Source: Dictyobacter alpinus
GTDB lineage: Bacteria > Chloroflexota > Ktedonobacteria > Ktedonobacterales > Ktedonobacteraceae
Assembly: GCF_003967575.1 (NCBI RefSeq)
Contig: NZ_BIFT01000002.1
Location: 2,170,001 to 2,234,000, forward strand
Direction: 5' to 3'
Length of the DNA: 64,000 nucleotides
The notes below the pieces were generated by a model, which was not told where the DNA came from, ran no database searches, and saw nothing but the letters and a program-made list of their open reading frames with translations. How positions within the stretch are numbered: position 1 is the first letter of the stretch; each line of letters starts with the position of its first letter. Position numbers and translations under genes: made by a program. Below are positions 50,444 to 63,313 of the stretch, piece by piece.

Positions 50444-51817
50444 TTATACCATTCGGTCAGGTCTCTTTATCTCTCGTTGTTGTCCTAACCGGAAGCGTCG
50501 AGGATCTCCCAGGCGTTGCAGTAAGGTCTCTGCATTCATTCCTGCCTGCCGCAAGACCCAGTCGATTTCTGAGGCTAATGTGATATCAAAGTTGCCAGGA
50601 TCATCAGTACAAATGACCAGGTTGACATTTGAAGCCAGGAAATGATGTACGGGGTGATGCTTTGCTTCTGGTACTCCTCCAATCCGCAAGTTAGAGGTGG
50701 GACAGCATTCAATGACTGTTCCCCATTGTATCAGGTGATCCAGCACAAATTGTTGCCGTCTACGAATCTCGTCCAGACGTGATTTCGTGTAACGGCGCTC
50801 GATTGGCTTTTCTGGCTGCATCTGTTGTAAAGCTATCCGTTCAGCAAGGAGGGCCTGTTCATCTATTTCTATATTATACGTTCGCAAATCTCGCTGGTAT
50901 CGAAGGTCATACTCAATCTGGTCGAGCCGTTCACTGACGCTTTCATACACATGAGCATCTGACCGGCGTTGGGTTGCAACATCAGGATCCAGCCCTAACG
51001 CGATCGCATGACCGAGGCGCTGTGCTCCCATCGCGGCGATTTCATGGCACCAACGAATCGCGCTCTCAACCGATTTATCAAAAAACTCTTCACCTACGTG
51101 ATAGACAATATCTAATGCCTGTTCAGGATGTTGTTGGTTATCCCTCGCAATTTGTTCAAACAATGGACGCATATTTTTTGGAGGAAAACCCTGTTCGACA
51201 CTGACAAAATCGATTCCCACGATGGTTGGAATCAATTCGGGATGGTTGGCAAAAAGTTGCCGGACATTGGCATATGCCTCTAGCGGTGCCCAACGCTGTA
51301 AACTGAGAATATAGCGTGCGGTTCTGTGTGTGTCTGACGTTTCCTGAAGTAAACGAGCACAGAGGCTATGGAAGTAGAGAAAGCCATTGAGATTGAGACC
51401 AGTTCCACAGCGGTATTCAATGTAATCCAGTCCCTGGCTCCAATATTGATCGATCATTCGCTGGAGGAGTGTCACATCGGCTTGCCCACCGATGTGGCGA
51501 TAGCGTGTCCAGATGCCCATAAAGAAGTTAAACTTGGCCTCCCAGCGAGCAAAGTCCCCCCCATCCTCCTCTGTATAGACGTGCCAGCGCTTGATGAACT
51601 CAACGCCCTTATCCTCGTTGCTTAAAGCCTCCATAAAAATAGCTTTGGGATCAGGTCTGACTCCAAATAGGGCTTGATAGGTGTCTTCGTAATGATATTC
51701 ATCCCAGGCACCTTGTTGATAGACATCTTTGCCGAGTGCCAGAACATCTTTAGCGTAATAGGCGCCGAGAATATGCATATGTAGCTCACAACTTGTGAGT
51801 ATGTTTGAGTTATGCAA
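50444..51817 (-). CDS. Adenosine deaminase-like metal-dependent hydrolase
   Basis: 457 residues from a TTG at 51817, which has GAGGAGG four bases upstream; an extension to 51859 (also TTG) is less likely. Metal and catalytic signatures: CELHMHILGAYY (His-x-His, about residue 10), LDIVYHVGEEFFDKS (His-x-Gly-Glu), AQRLGHAIALGLDPD (conserved His), VIECCPTSNLRIGGV and VICTDDPGNFDITLA (Asp pair). Central length is greater than standard adenosine deaminases and AMP deaminase-like insertions are present. It likely deaminates a purine nucleoside. It lies 20 bases upstream of the GtrA region on the same strand. Confidence 0.85.
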   Translation of the reverse strand: MHNSNILTSCELHMHILGAYYAKDVLALGKDVYQQGAWDEYHYEDTYQALFGVRPDPKAIFMEALSNEDKGVEFIKRWHVYTEEDGGDFARWEAKFNFFMGIWTRYRHIGGQADVTLLQRMIDQYWSQGLDYIEYRCGTGLNLNGFLYFHSLCARLLQETSDTHRTARYILSLQRWAPLEAYANVRQLFANHPELIPTIVGIDFVSVEQGFPPKNMRPLFEQIARDNQQHPEQALDIVYHVGEEFFDKSVESAIRWCHEIAAMGAQRLGHAIALGLDPDVATQRRSDAHVYESVSERLDQIEYDLRYQRDLRTYNIEIDEQALLAERIALQQMQPEKPIERRYTKSRLDEIRRRQQFVLDHLIQWGTVIECCPTSNLRIGGVPEAKHHPVHHFLASNVNLVICTDDPGNFDITLASEIDWVLRQAGMNAETLLQRLGDPRRFRLGQQREIKRPDRMV

Positions 51818-51906
51818 ATGATCCTCCTCAAGATGCTTGCCTCTTGCGTATCCAGACAAGCGAGTGACAGAACTGTCGTAATGAGAAGCCGTGCATCCAT
51901 GATACT

Positions 51907-52497
51907 CTATGGCAAGCTGAGATTGAAATTACGATCAGGCATATGTTGTTCGGCAAAACCAAGAGCAGCCAGATGCAGAGCCTGCATGGGAATCTCTCCG
52001 CTCCAGGCCTGATGCTGAAAGCATGCGAAATCCTGCAAGACGAGTTCTGTTCCTTCCAGTTCGTCGGTGTGGTTCTGGATACGCTCTACTCCTCGTGCTA
52101 AGAACGAGTAGACCATGTTGGTCTGATTGGAGGGATTGGCATAACTCTGTCCCGTGGCAATGATCTCGCCTCCGCCATAGCCTGTCTCTTCAAGCAACTC
52201 ACGTCGAACTGTCTCTCGTGGACTGATATCCTCTTCTTCCATGGCACCGCCTGGCAGGCCTGTTAAGATCTGTCCAACCCCATGACGATATTGGCGCACG
52301 AGAACAATGTGGCGCTCCTGGGTTAAAGCAACAACATTCACCCAGGTAGTCGCCTCTATGACGTGATATGGTGTGATAATGTGCCCCTCAGCTGTTTGGC
52401 ACGTATCCGAACGTAGCTTGAACCAACGATCTTCGTAGGTAATATGGCTTTTAAGAACTTGCCAGGGTTTGTTCTGCTTCTCTATTTCTTCGGACAT
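51907..52497 (-). CDS. Nudix hydrolase, ADP-ribose pyrophosphatase-like
   Basis: 196 residues from the ATG at 52497 with AAGGA upstream; the longer frame to 52632 is unlikely. QVLKSHITYEDRWFKLRSDT, GHIITPYHVIEATTWVNVVA, HIVLVRQYRHGVGQILTGLP then GGAMEEEDISPRETVRRELL and EETGYGG form the Nudix box (about 80-108; one residue longer than canonical). The fold matches ADP-ribose or sugar-nucleotide pyrophosphatases (NudF-like). Not obviously tied to the neighbours. Confidence 0.85.
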   Translation of the reverse strand: MSEEIEKQNKPWQVLKSHITYEDRWFKLRSDTCQTAEGHIITPYHVIEATTWVNVVALTQERHIVLVRQYRHGVGQILTGLPGGAMEEEDISPRETVRRELLEETGYGGGEIIATGQSYANPSNQTNMVYSFLARGVERIQNHTDELEGTELVLQDFACFQHQAWSGEIPMQALHLAALGFAEQHMPDRNFNLSLP

Positions 52498-52740
52498 CCT
52501 TTTCCTTTTTTCTCGAATGAAGTTTTCCCAGGCGTAGTATAGCGCCTGACAACCCCTTGCCATTGGGCCGTACTTAGTAATACGAGCGTAGCGAAGGTTT
52601 GTCACTTCAACGAGATTACAGGCATGGCGCATTCCTATAGTTAGTGGTATCTATGGTCGCTACATGCTCTCGACAAGGATGGGAGCGGCATTTATACTCA
52701 TAGTGTTGTTGTGTGGATTGGAATAGCGATTGGGGCATGT

Positions 52741-53022
52741 ATGGAATTGGATTGGTCGGAGCAATCAGCTCATATTCGTACCCTCTATCATCCCTGGCAG
52801 CCAGGCGATGGGTATGAAAGATTGATAATCGTGAATGCGGAGTCACGGCTTGGTGTTCGTCTGCCTGTTCCTCTTCGGATTTTTTACCAGGCCTATGGAC
52901 AACGCAAGGATATGACACAAATGAACCAAAGTTTGCTTGAGCCTGGTCAGTTAGTTGGGCGACTAGATGCACTCATCTTCTGTGTAGAGATGTGTGTTCG
53001 GTCCAGGATATGGATGAGATAG
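52741..53022 (+). pseudogene. SUKH-like protein, C-terminally truncated
   Basis: From the ATG at 52741: MELDWSEQSAHIRTLYHPWQ then PGDGYERLIIVNAESRLGVR, LPVPLRIFYQAYGQRKDMTQ, LLEPGQLVGRLDALIFCVE. AESRLGVRLPVPLRIFYQAYG is the common start of a SUKH fold and DALIFCVE leads into its core strand. After that the frame runs into CVRSRIWMR and stops, so the C-terminal half is missing. Probably a broken immunity gene. Confidence 0.6.
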
Positions 53023-53142
53023 GTCACGCTTTCCAGGTGACATGGAGCCATCGATGGTGAGGAAGTGCCAAACTCACAAACATTTTAGATAACCGTGGAT
53101 CTGTCCGGAATAGGTCAGTCATACTAGTAGTCAGGTATTGTA

Positions 53143-53646
53143 ATGAGCGTTACAGCTATATTTTTTTCTGCTCAAACATCGACGTTTCTTCACCCTCTTC
53201 AAAAATGGTTGAACGCAGAGAATGATGAGGATGAAAAGTTCTGGCATAATGAATTATATACTCTTCATTCGCATGCCGATTTTTCGTTTCATATACATTG
53301 GCCTGAAGATATTGATGTCCTTTGCCAGTTACTATTGGCAGAAGGATTAAATGTTCCTAATACTTGTTCAAGTTTCCTTATGAAGGAAGTCTGGTCGGAT
53401 GAGGAATCAGTTTGGGTGGATCTTATCTCACCAACGTTTCCTTTAGCCATAGCGACTCTCAGTGATGATGGGATGCAGCATATTATTGAGCATTGGGCCC
53501 AACATTTAACTTCGGAGGATTCTACTAATCATCTCTATTACCAGGATGTGCACAAAAATGTTTCAAGCGTTCTTTGGGATCTTCGGATAGTATCTCAAGA
53601 TATACTTCGATATAGTAAGGATATGCTTTTATTGAGAATACGGTAA
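53143..53646 (+). CDS. Uncharacterised 167-residue protein
   Basis: Start MSVTAIFFSAQTSTFLHPLQ; mixed acidic protein with EDIDVLCQLLLAEGLNVPNT, VWVDLISPTFPLAIATLSDD and a C-terminal helix SVLWDLRIVSQDILRY. No signal peptide or membrane helix. The family is not recognised. Size, acidity and position between SUKH-like genes suggest an immunity or accessory protein, but that is inference. Confidence 0.5.
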   Translation: MSVTAIFFSAQTSTFLHPLQKWLNAENDEDEKFWHNELYTLHSHADFSFHIHWPEDIDVLCQLLLAEGLNVPNTCSSFLMKEVWSDEESVWVDLISPTFPLAIATLSDDGMQHIIEHWAQHLTSEDSTNHLYYQDVHKNVSSVLWDLRIVSQDILRYSKDMLLLRIR

Positions 53647-53874
53647 TTTTTTGCAGTATATAATACTGATTTCAGGCGATCGCAGGTGCACCGGATCGTT
53701 GCTTGGGCGCATTTTTCACATGTATTACAAGACCGCAAGAGATATTCCCTGGATATATCATCTCGTTGATCCTGATTTTCTCCGCGCTTGGTTGCAACAC
53801 CTGCATTTCCATATGATCAAGTAGCTTACACATGTCTCTCCGTTTTGTTATTTTTGAGGATGGGAACGCGTATT

Positions 53875-54402
53875 ATGTCTATCTTTACAGATTCGGGACA
53901 GACACTTGAAGATTTTGCTGACACCATGTATGTGTGCTGCCCAAAATGTCACAAGCGTGCTTATGTCAAGCGTATGGCTACCGATGAAGAGATGATCCTT
54001 GCTAATGGCGCTGATGATTCTGGTTCCGAGCGTTTTAAGCGTAGTTTCAGTTCCAGGAAGTTAAGTTGCCTCCACTGTAGCTATACCAGGATCTGGCGTG
54101 GAAATACTCGAGGCGGACGTGGTCAGTACGATTGGTATTTTGGGCTCCCATTGTGGTTGCAAATCCCTTGTTGTGGAAACATTCTCTGGGCTTTTAATGA
54201 GGAACACTTACGTTTTTTAGAGCGCTATGTCATGGCCGAACAACGCCTCAAGTTCTCGGCAGGAGGGCAGATCAGAAATACCACCATGGCAAGTAGACTC
54301 CCAGCTTGGATAAAGAGTGCGAAAAATCGGGATGAGATATTAAAAGGAATCGCCAGATTAAAAAAGTTGTTGGAGACGTCATTATGCTTTATACTCTTAT
54401 GA
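53875..54402 (+). CDS. Zinc-ribbon protein with double cysteine pairs
   Basis: 175 residues from the ATG at 53875. Cysteine pairs CCPKCHKRA (about 24-31), LSCLHCSY (about 65-72) and PCCGNILWAFNEEHLRFLER (about 100-119) make two zinc ribbons; the PLWLQIPCCGNILWAFNEEH stretch is characteristic of a conserved but uncharacterised bacterial family. A helical C-terminus follows. It ends just before the next gene and probably is read with it. Confidence 0.65.
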   Translation: MSIFTDSGQTLEDFADTMYVCCPKCHKRAYVKRMATDEEMILANGADDSGSERFKRSFSSRKLSCLHCSYTRIWRGNTRGGRGQYDWYFGLPLWLQIPCCGNILWAFNEEHLRFLERYVMAEQRLKFSAGGQIRNTTMASRLPAWIKSAKNRDEILKGIARLKKLLETSLCFILL

Positions 54403-54506
54403 GCGTATGGAGCGTGTATGGTGGGACTAAAAGTGTCTATGGTTATTACTACTGCTATCCTGGAATTGATACAATACAAAGCGCCTTTTTATGCTTGGAG
54501 ATGAAT

Positions 54507-55322
54507 ATGGCGACTATAGAGACGATATTTATTGATAATAGTACTGGACAAGTGTTCGGAAAAGCGGAGATGCCAGTTGAAAATCTGCCGCAAAGTTTTG
54601 CACTGGATACAACTATGCATATCGGAGATGAAGACTGGACGGTGGCTAATGCGGAACCGATGACCGCTGAAGAGTTTATGAGAACTGGTAAATTGGTGCT
54701 TACGCTCCAAAAAGTCGTCAAGGTACCGGCAAAAGATATTTTATTTACACTACCGACGCTCTGTGATGAAATTCCGCCGGTGCTTGCTGGTTCAACCAAA
54801 CAGGGGAAGCATATCTGCGAACTTCACGAGGATGACTGGCGACAAATTGAGTTTATCTCCATTGCTCAGCAAGATGCTATTGACGATGAGTTCACAAAAA
54901 TCAGGGACATCTATCAGAAATTCAGCGTCAGCAATGGGCAATTTTTTGTCTTTAAGCATATCCATGTAAGACAACCCATCGATGTTCTGCTGCCCGAAGG
55001 GATCCTGTTAGATCAGCTTACCGATTTCTTCGCCCCGATGTTGTCGCGTTATGATGGTATTGCATATCAGGGATCCGATGGTCTGATAGAAGGCGGCTTT
55101 GCGTTCAGCGTCGCAACACATCTTTTCTATGGCCAGCATGTTGATGGCATGGTAAAGATGCTGGGGATAAAAGTAGGAGCGAGTGTACCAACAAAAAAAG
55201 AGGATATCGTTTATGCATTGCAACATTTTATGACAACCTATCGTCTGTATCTAGTTGATTGGTGCAGTCTTCAGATCATTCCTGCAGATGCTGAGATGAT
55301 CAGCACGTTCCTGGAAGATTGA
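54507..55322 (+). CDS. Uncharacterised 271-residue protein
   Basis: Start at 54507 with GGAG upstream; a longer frame back to 54384 overlaps the preceding gene. Segments: IETIFIDNSTGQVFGKAEMP, FALDTTMHIGDEDWTVANAE, LQKVVKVPAKDILFTLPTLC, ELHEDDWRQIEFISIAQQDA then IDDEFTKIRDIYQKF, EGGFAFSVATHLFYGQHVDG. No signal or membrane segment. No named family recognised. It overlaps the start of the next (broken) gene by four bases. Confidence 0.5.
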   Translation: MATIETIFIDNSTGQVFGKAEMPVENLPQSFALDTTMHIGDEDWTVANAEPMTAEEFMRTGKLVLTLQKVVKVPAKDILFTLPTLCDEIPPVLAGSTKQGKHICELHEDDWRQIEFISIAQQDAIDDEFTKIRDIYQKFSVSNGQFFVFKHIHVRQPIDVLLPEGILLDQLTDFFAPMLSRYDGIAYQGSDGLIEGGFAFSVATHLFYGQHVDGMVKMLGIKVGASVPTKKEDIVYALQHFMTTYRLYLVDWCSLQIIPADAEMISTFLED

Positions 55323-55689
55323 CTGTTCCAGTGAAGGATATGATATGTCGAAATCCTGATGCCATACGAAATTTGGTGTGTTGCCATGGTGGCCCCGGCC
55401 TGTGGGACTACCTTGCGCCAGTAGCAGAGATGATCGATGATCTCATGACGGTCTATCGTTATGATCAACGCGCTTGTGGCCGATCTACCGGAGAACCTCC
55501 CTACGACGTGACCACGGCCGTGGGGCCAAGCTTGATTTTATCCATGCATTACAAGACGAAGCGCACACGCGAGAGTGGGCGCGTGGTGTGAAGCGACGCT
55601 TTACTCGGCTCCAAAAGCGGTGGGAAGTCAGCTCGGAGATTGCGTCGATTGCCCGCAAACGTTTTGAGTTGCTTCACGCTAGCCAATAA
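55319..55689 (+). pseudogene. Proline iminopeptidase-like fragment joined to another gene's end
   Basis: The first frame carries RNLVCCHGGPGLWDYLAPVA then EMIDDLMTVYRYDQRACGRS TGEPPYDV, the oxyanion and N-terminal strand of prolyl aminopeptidases. At about 55518 the expected sequence ends. A different frame then runs AKLDFIHALQDEAHTREWAR then GVKRRFTRLQKRWEVSSEIA, SIARKRFELLHASQ to 55689, which I cannot assign. The nucleophile and catalytic His are missing, so the hydrolase is inactive. Confidence 0.6.
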
Positions 55690-55745
55690 GGTTCAATTTG
55701 ATTACACACCAGGAAAAGGGAGGTGAACAGTCATTATGAGCAGAA

Positions 55746-57128
55746 TTATGATGAGATCTTAAAGATATGATAAACGTTTTTTATCAAAAGGCAAGCATGA
55801 CGTATTATTGAGTCATTGCATTGTTCGTCTGTTGGTGTATATATTGCTATAAAGCGGCTATCGGGCGACCATCGCAGTTTAGATGGAGAAAGCAGGACGT
55901 TATAGAAAGCAAAGGGCTTCCCATTGCTTGCGTCCCAGAGCTGAATACCAACGTCTGCATTATCTGGCGAGCCTGAATAACAGGCTGCCACATACTTTCC
56001 ATTGGGCGACCATGCTATATCCTGTGCATATCCTTGTGGACCCTGACAGGTAAACAGGACCTGATTGCTTTGGAGATTCCAAACCTGTAAACGTAGATTG
56101 TCCAGGTCCTGGAATGCAAAAAGCGTCAGACGTGTCCCATCGGGTGAACAAGAGGCGCCTGCTGATCCATATACGCTGTATTGTCCCTGGTCAGGCTTTT
56201 TCTGGAAAAGCTGTTTGCCAGAAGAAGCTTGCCAGAGCGTATATTCTCCCAGAAAATGTCCAGAGGTAAGTGTGTCTATTCCGGACCAGCGTATCCATGG
56301 GGTCATTGTAGTGGATGAGCCATAATAGTTTACAGAGGGTGATGACCAGGTTGGGAGACCGCCAGAAGCAGGCCAGACCATGACAATGCCATTTGTATCT
56401 ATGGATGCAAGTTGACTGCTATCGGGCGACCATGCCAATTCACTCAAAAAATCTGGTGGCGTAATGGTAGGTGGTATAGAACAGACGGCGATCCGACGGC
56501 GATCAACAATATTCCAGACGAATATAACTTGCTCCTTCCCCAATGAAGAGGTTTCTGATGGGATGGTTCCAGGATATATCGCGCAGCGGCTCCCATCGGG
56601 AGACCAGGCTAGCCTGGTAATATCATTGACATTCGGGGTTGAGGTAAGGGTATCTTTCCACAGGAGATTGCCGCTATCCGCATCCAGAGCATACAAGTCT
56701 CTATTTTCGACATAGTAAAGATGCTTGCCATCAGGGGACCAGGTTAACGTAGGAGGGACAATCATCACTTTCGGGAGAGGGAAATGATATTTCCAGCGTT
56801 GATGTCCACTTTGCCCATCTAGAATGCGTATACTGTTTTCTTCGCAGATGGCGACTCGTTTGGCATCTGGTGACCAGAAGAGCGTTCCCTGGCCTGAGTT
56901 CTTATCCTCCGCGGGGATAGTGAGAAACGGATGCGACTGAGGAGGATGCGACAAAATTTTGCTGCCAATGATGGTGGCAAGAAGTGATCCAACAGCGAGG
57001 CTACTCAGACCACCTATAAGGAAGGCTCGGCGCGATACTTTATGCCGTGAAGGAGTAGAGTGCTCTTGATGAATTGGCCACTGTTGACCACCTTCCCGAT
57101 AGGTATTGGCAGAATCATCTTTCATCAT
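55746..57128 (-). CDS. WD40/TolB-like beta-propeller protein with TAT-type signal
   Basis: 460 residues. Residues 31-55 read VSRRAFLIGGLSSLAVGSLL, a twin-arginine-type signal helix. The rest is a propeller with repeated SPDGK/xxxWSPD units: TLFWSPDAKRVAI, LTWSPDGKHLYYV, LAWSPDGSRCAIY, LAWSPDSSQLASI, CSPDGTRLTLF, IAWSPNGKYVAAC and LRWSPDSRFIAIY, giving seven blades. Exported folded, it probably acts as a binding or scaffold protein at the membrane. Interactors unknown. Monocistronic. Confidence 0.82.
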   Translation of the reverse strand: MMKDDSANTYREGGQQWPIHQEHSTPSRHKVSRRAFLIGGLSSLAVGSLLATIIGSKILSHPPQSHPFLTIPAEDKNSGQGTLFWSPDAKRVAICEENSIRILDGQSGHQRWKYHFPLPKVMIVPPTLTWSPDGKHLYYVENRDLYALDADSGNLLWKDTLTSTPNVNDITRLAWSPDGSRCAIYPGTIPSETSSLGKEQVIFVWNIVDRRRIAVCSIPPTITPPDFLSELAWSPDSSQLASIDTNGIVMVWPASGGLPTWSSPSVNYYGSSTTMTPWIRWSGIDTLTSGHFLGEYTLWQASSGKQLFQKKPDQGQYSVYGSAGASCSPDGTRLTLFAFQDLDNLRLQVWNLQSNQVLFTCQGPQGYAQDIAWSPNGKYVAACYSGSPDNADVGIQLWDASNGKPFAFYNVLLSPSKLRWSPDSRFIAIYTPTDEQCNDSIIRHACLLIKNVYHIFKISS

Positions 57129-57270
57129 ATTCCAGTTTTCCTTGCATCAAGCTGTGAAGAGGCTACTTCTTATTTAGTATCTCACACGTCCATTGTCATT
57201 TTCTACTCGGTTAGCATACATTATATCTGAGTGTATGTTCCACTCATTTGTGCATTACCCAAGGAGAGCA

Positions 57271-57682
57271 TCACAACTCTTCTAGATAGGCTGCCAACTC
57301 CTCTCGTTTCCTGGGCAAACCGTAGGATTGAAGGAGCCAGACAAAGTCTCCACTCTTCCAGAGATCTTCTCGTCTCAACAGAAGAAAAAGGGTTGCTTTC
57401 TGTTGCTCTGTTAGAGCTGCAGCGTTTTGCTGGTTCGTTCTTTCCTCAAAGAGTAGCCCTAAAAGTTTTTCTGTGTATAAGAGGTGATAGATAATAGATA
57501 GGTGTCCAGCAAGGCATAGTCTAATTCTGTGACGGCTTGCTTCTGTGTCTGCAAATCAGGGGATAAGAGTTGGTGAAGCAACCGAGGTACATGTTCGGCG
57601 GTGCCATTGGCAGCTTGGATCTTGTGCCAGGGAATGGTCTCGATCTCTTTCAGCGGTGGTGGCGGGATAAAAAGGAATGCAT
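57271..57682 (-). pseudogene. HEAT-like protein with internal frameshift
   Basis: The upstream frame from ATG 57682 gives FLFIPPPPLKEIETIPWHKI then QAANGTAEHVPRLLHQLLSP DLQTQKQAVTELDY, a known N-terminal pattern of HEAT-repeat proteins (IPWHxI-x-x-A-x-G-x-A-x-x-V-P). That frame ends in TAG at about 57450. The adjacent frame continues LLYTEKLLGLLFEERTNQQN then AAALTEQQKATLFLLRREDL WKSGDFVWLLQSYGLPRKRE ELAAYLEEL and a normal stop at 57271-57273. One frameshift near 57490 separates the halves. Confidence 0.6.
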
Positions 57683-57689
57683 GCCCAAT

Positions 57690-58467
57690 TCAACGTTGCA
57701 TCATCAAACGATTTCCTTTCGTCTTGAACCCTTTCCCTTGTGAGAGAAAGACAGCAGAATGAGAGGTTACTTTTGAAGAGTATACCAGGTACGTACAGTT
57801 TATTGTCCTGCCACGATCACCAGTTTTTCTGTTAATCTTTATTATATAGCCTGTATCTGTGATCATGTGCGGAATAGTTTGCAAGAAAACACATGCCGCC
57901 TGGTACACGTAAGTGCATGTGTCTGACCCAATTTGGTTAAGAGTGTACATTGGATGTGAGGATGGAAAAGGAGTATGCTCCAATGTCAAATGGGATCAGG
58001 AGGTTAGCCTGCGGTTTTCAGAATCTTCCACATCTCTGGTGCCTATATCCGCATTCCTCAAAAAGGATCTTGTCTCGATTTACCTTCGAAGTGTCTTTCT
58101 TATGGGTAGGTACCACTGAGTCGTTCTTGAAGCACGAATGAGAGGGGAGAGCCAGCATTATTGTTGTTGAACACATGGGCTCTCAGAAATAAGTGAATTT
58201 TGACCCTTTTTGGTGCGTTATGATGGTCATGAAGTATTATTAACGCCGACGTAATTACGCGCCGGTTTAGGGCCGAAATGAGCCTTTTTCAGAAAAGAAA
58301 GAAATGGCCATTTCTATGCTATTGAATGAAAGCACCTCTAAATCGGCTCGTCTAATGGCTCTCTTCAGTCCTGATTCAACCATCAATCGAGAGTGCTTCA
58401 CTCATAGAGATGAGCGACTCATCACATTCATCATTCGCCCAAGCAATCCCAACAGCCGCTCCCGTGT
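57690..58467. other. Gap with no recognised gene
   Basis: About 780 bases. Several short frames exist without ribosome sites or family patterns. At 58225-58270 a CG-rich stretch (ACGTAATTACG palindrome) stands out, possibly an element end, but no transposon could be assigned. Confidence 0.3.
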
Positions 58468-58842
58468 CTAGGCAAGACTCTCAAAATCCCATTCATCGCG
58501 TACATCTTCCCCACCACAAACTGGAAGTGTCTCTTGCAGAGTCCGCAAACAGCGCAGGGCGACCCGTGGCGCAAACTCAGCAAATGAAAGATGATGCTGT
58601 TCCAGATAGCGTTCAACGATCCCCGCTCGATCGAAGGGATCCCAGGAGTGGACCCAATACATCGCCATGCTGATATGTGGATCTTCCTTAATATATTTTC
58701 CTTTAAGTGCTTCAATCTCTGGTATTAAATGCTCATAATTAATTCTCCTGATAACCTGGGACCCATCGAGTATCTCTTTTATTTTCTGATAGGGGCCAAA
58801 TTTTTTTTGCTTTTGGAGCAGTAGTGTTTCTCGGTGGACCAT
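58468..58842 (-). CDS. Uncharacterised 124-residue protein
   Basis: Reads MVHRETLLLQKQKKFGPYQK then IKEILDGSQVIRRINYEHLI, HISMAMYWVHSWDPFDRAGI then VERYLEQHHLSFAEFAPRVA. The C-terminal half is convincing in composition. The ribosome site is weak, so the start is uncertain. No family recognised; by location it could be another immunity-type protein. Confidence 0.4.
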   Translation of the reverse strand: MVHRETLLLQKQKKFGPYQKIKEILDGSQVIRRINYEHLIPEIEALKGKYIKEDPHISMAMYWVHSWDPFDRAGIVERYLEQHHLSFAEFAPRVALRCLRTLQETLPVCGGEDVRDEWDFESLA

Positions 58843-59341
58843 TAAAGCTTAATTCTTTATATGTTCCTTGCAACAAATATTCTACGGTTGTTGGTAAAGT
58901 AATTTTTACAAAATCAACAAAATCAATTTGATCACCTGAATTTGTATTGGTAATATTAATGAAAACAATCTCATCAACATCAACGCATTCAACTGCATTG
59001 GCGATTGCGTTAATAAATATAAGAACCAGTACGAAGAATTTTTATGATTTCTTTCCTCATTTTACTCTCGTAATCCGTCCATGCCACAATTACTGTCTAT
59101 AGATGAATATGAACGGGTAGAGTCAGGCTGGAATATATTGCAGGATCCTGAGTTTTTTACGATTGGTGAGCTTGTATCCCTTCTCAGCTTCGATAAGGAT
59201 TGCACTCTGAAGCTGATTATCGACAGCTCTTTGATTTTTATTCTTCACATATTTTGCCGGATCAAGGAGAAAATCTCAATAAGCTCAAGAAGTTCGTTGT
59301 ATGGTGAGGCGTGAAGTGATCATCATGGTAGTTTCGCCGCC
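58843..59341. other. AT-rich gap with a possible short ORF
   Basis: A 77-codon + strand frame at 59081-59314 begins MPQLLSIDEYERVESGWNIL, which looks protein-like for its first 45 residues before turning hydrophobic. No ribosome site is visible, so it is left as uncertain and not called as a gene. Confidence 0.25.
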
Positions 59342-59530
59342 TCACCGCATAGTTGTTTGGTGTGTGAAAGCCTTTTTCATTTCTAGGCATGGAATAAGCT
59401 TTCCGGAAGGATCAAAATAACATGCGGTGCAGGATGAAATGCAATGTTGTAAGTCTTTTGAGACCAGAAGCTGTATGAATGTATCAGGAAGATAGATTCC
59501 TATCTTCTGGGCTGTGGAGATGAGTGTTTT
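59342..59530 (-). pseudogene. SUKH-like remnant
   Basis: Open piece without start: TLISTAQKIGIYLPDTFIQL then LVSKDLQHCISSCTACYFDP SGKLIPC. The LPxTF and S-C-T-A-C-Y-F parts match a SUKH/SMI1-related family from memory. It is closed by a stop at 59531-59533 upstream and a TGA at 59342-59344. Confidence 0.5.
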
Positions 59531-59642
59531 TCATGTTTCTGGTATTGACTCTTGTTGCTCTGGCGAAGGTCGCTACAGTTCCATGTCTTTATCACTATCT
59601 GTATCTAACGGAACAAGCCATGGCAATTCACTCCTGGTGAAA

Positions 59643-59676
59643 GTTCAGGAAGAGCAGTATGTTGCTCTTCCTGAAC
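59643..59676 (-). terminator. Hairpin after the tricorn-like gene
   Basis: 14-bp perfect arms (GTTCAGGAAGAGCA and complement) with a 6-base loop, about 100 bases past the - strand stop at 59775. Confidence 0.55.
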
Positions 59677-59774
59677 AGGTGAGACAAAAGAGGAGTATCC
59701 GTCCCAGCAGGCTCTCGTAAGGTCAATGCTTGTTCCTTTGTGTCACAGAAACGGCTGACGGGAAGTGTATCCCC

Positions 59775-63026
<3,252 letters not shown>

Positions 63027-63313
63027 GAATCCTCCTTCAGGAACGTACTCCAGCCGTGCAACGAGGCTGAGTGAGAGAATATATGTTATTGTAGCAAAAA
63101 TCTGAACCGTTCGACAAACAGCGATGTTTCCCAGGAGCCTACAACGCATTCATAGCACATCCGTTCGGACAAAAGAAGGATAATTACAGCTATCCGAGAA
63201 CGATGGGTGTCTACATCTTGTCTGCAGAAGATTTATGAGAAATCATGATATAATAAAGCAAGAAATGAGAGATTTTTTGCAGCAAAAGACCAATTTGAGC
63301 GAGGAATACGGTG

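Noticed and set aside
57231..57494. 87-codon + strand frame
   Set aside because: Antisense to the HEAT-like pseudogene, whose - strand residues match a family end.
58225..58270. Tn3-like inverted-repeat end
   Set aside because: The ACGTAATTACG palindrome and nearby TTAACGCC look like element ends, but no partner end or transposase is adjacent.
59081..59314. 77-codon + strand ORF
   Set aside because: The first half looks protein-like, but there is no ribosome site and the end is unlike a protein; not called.
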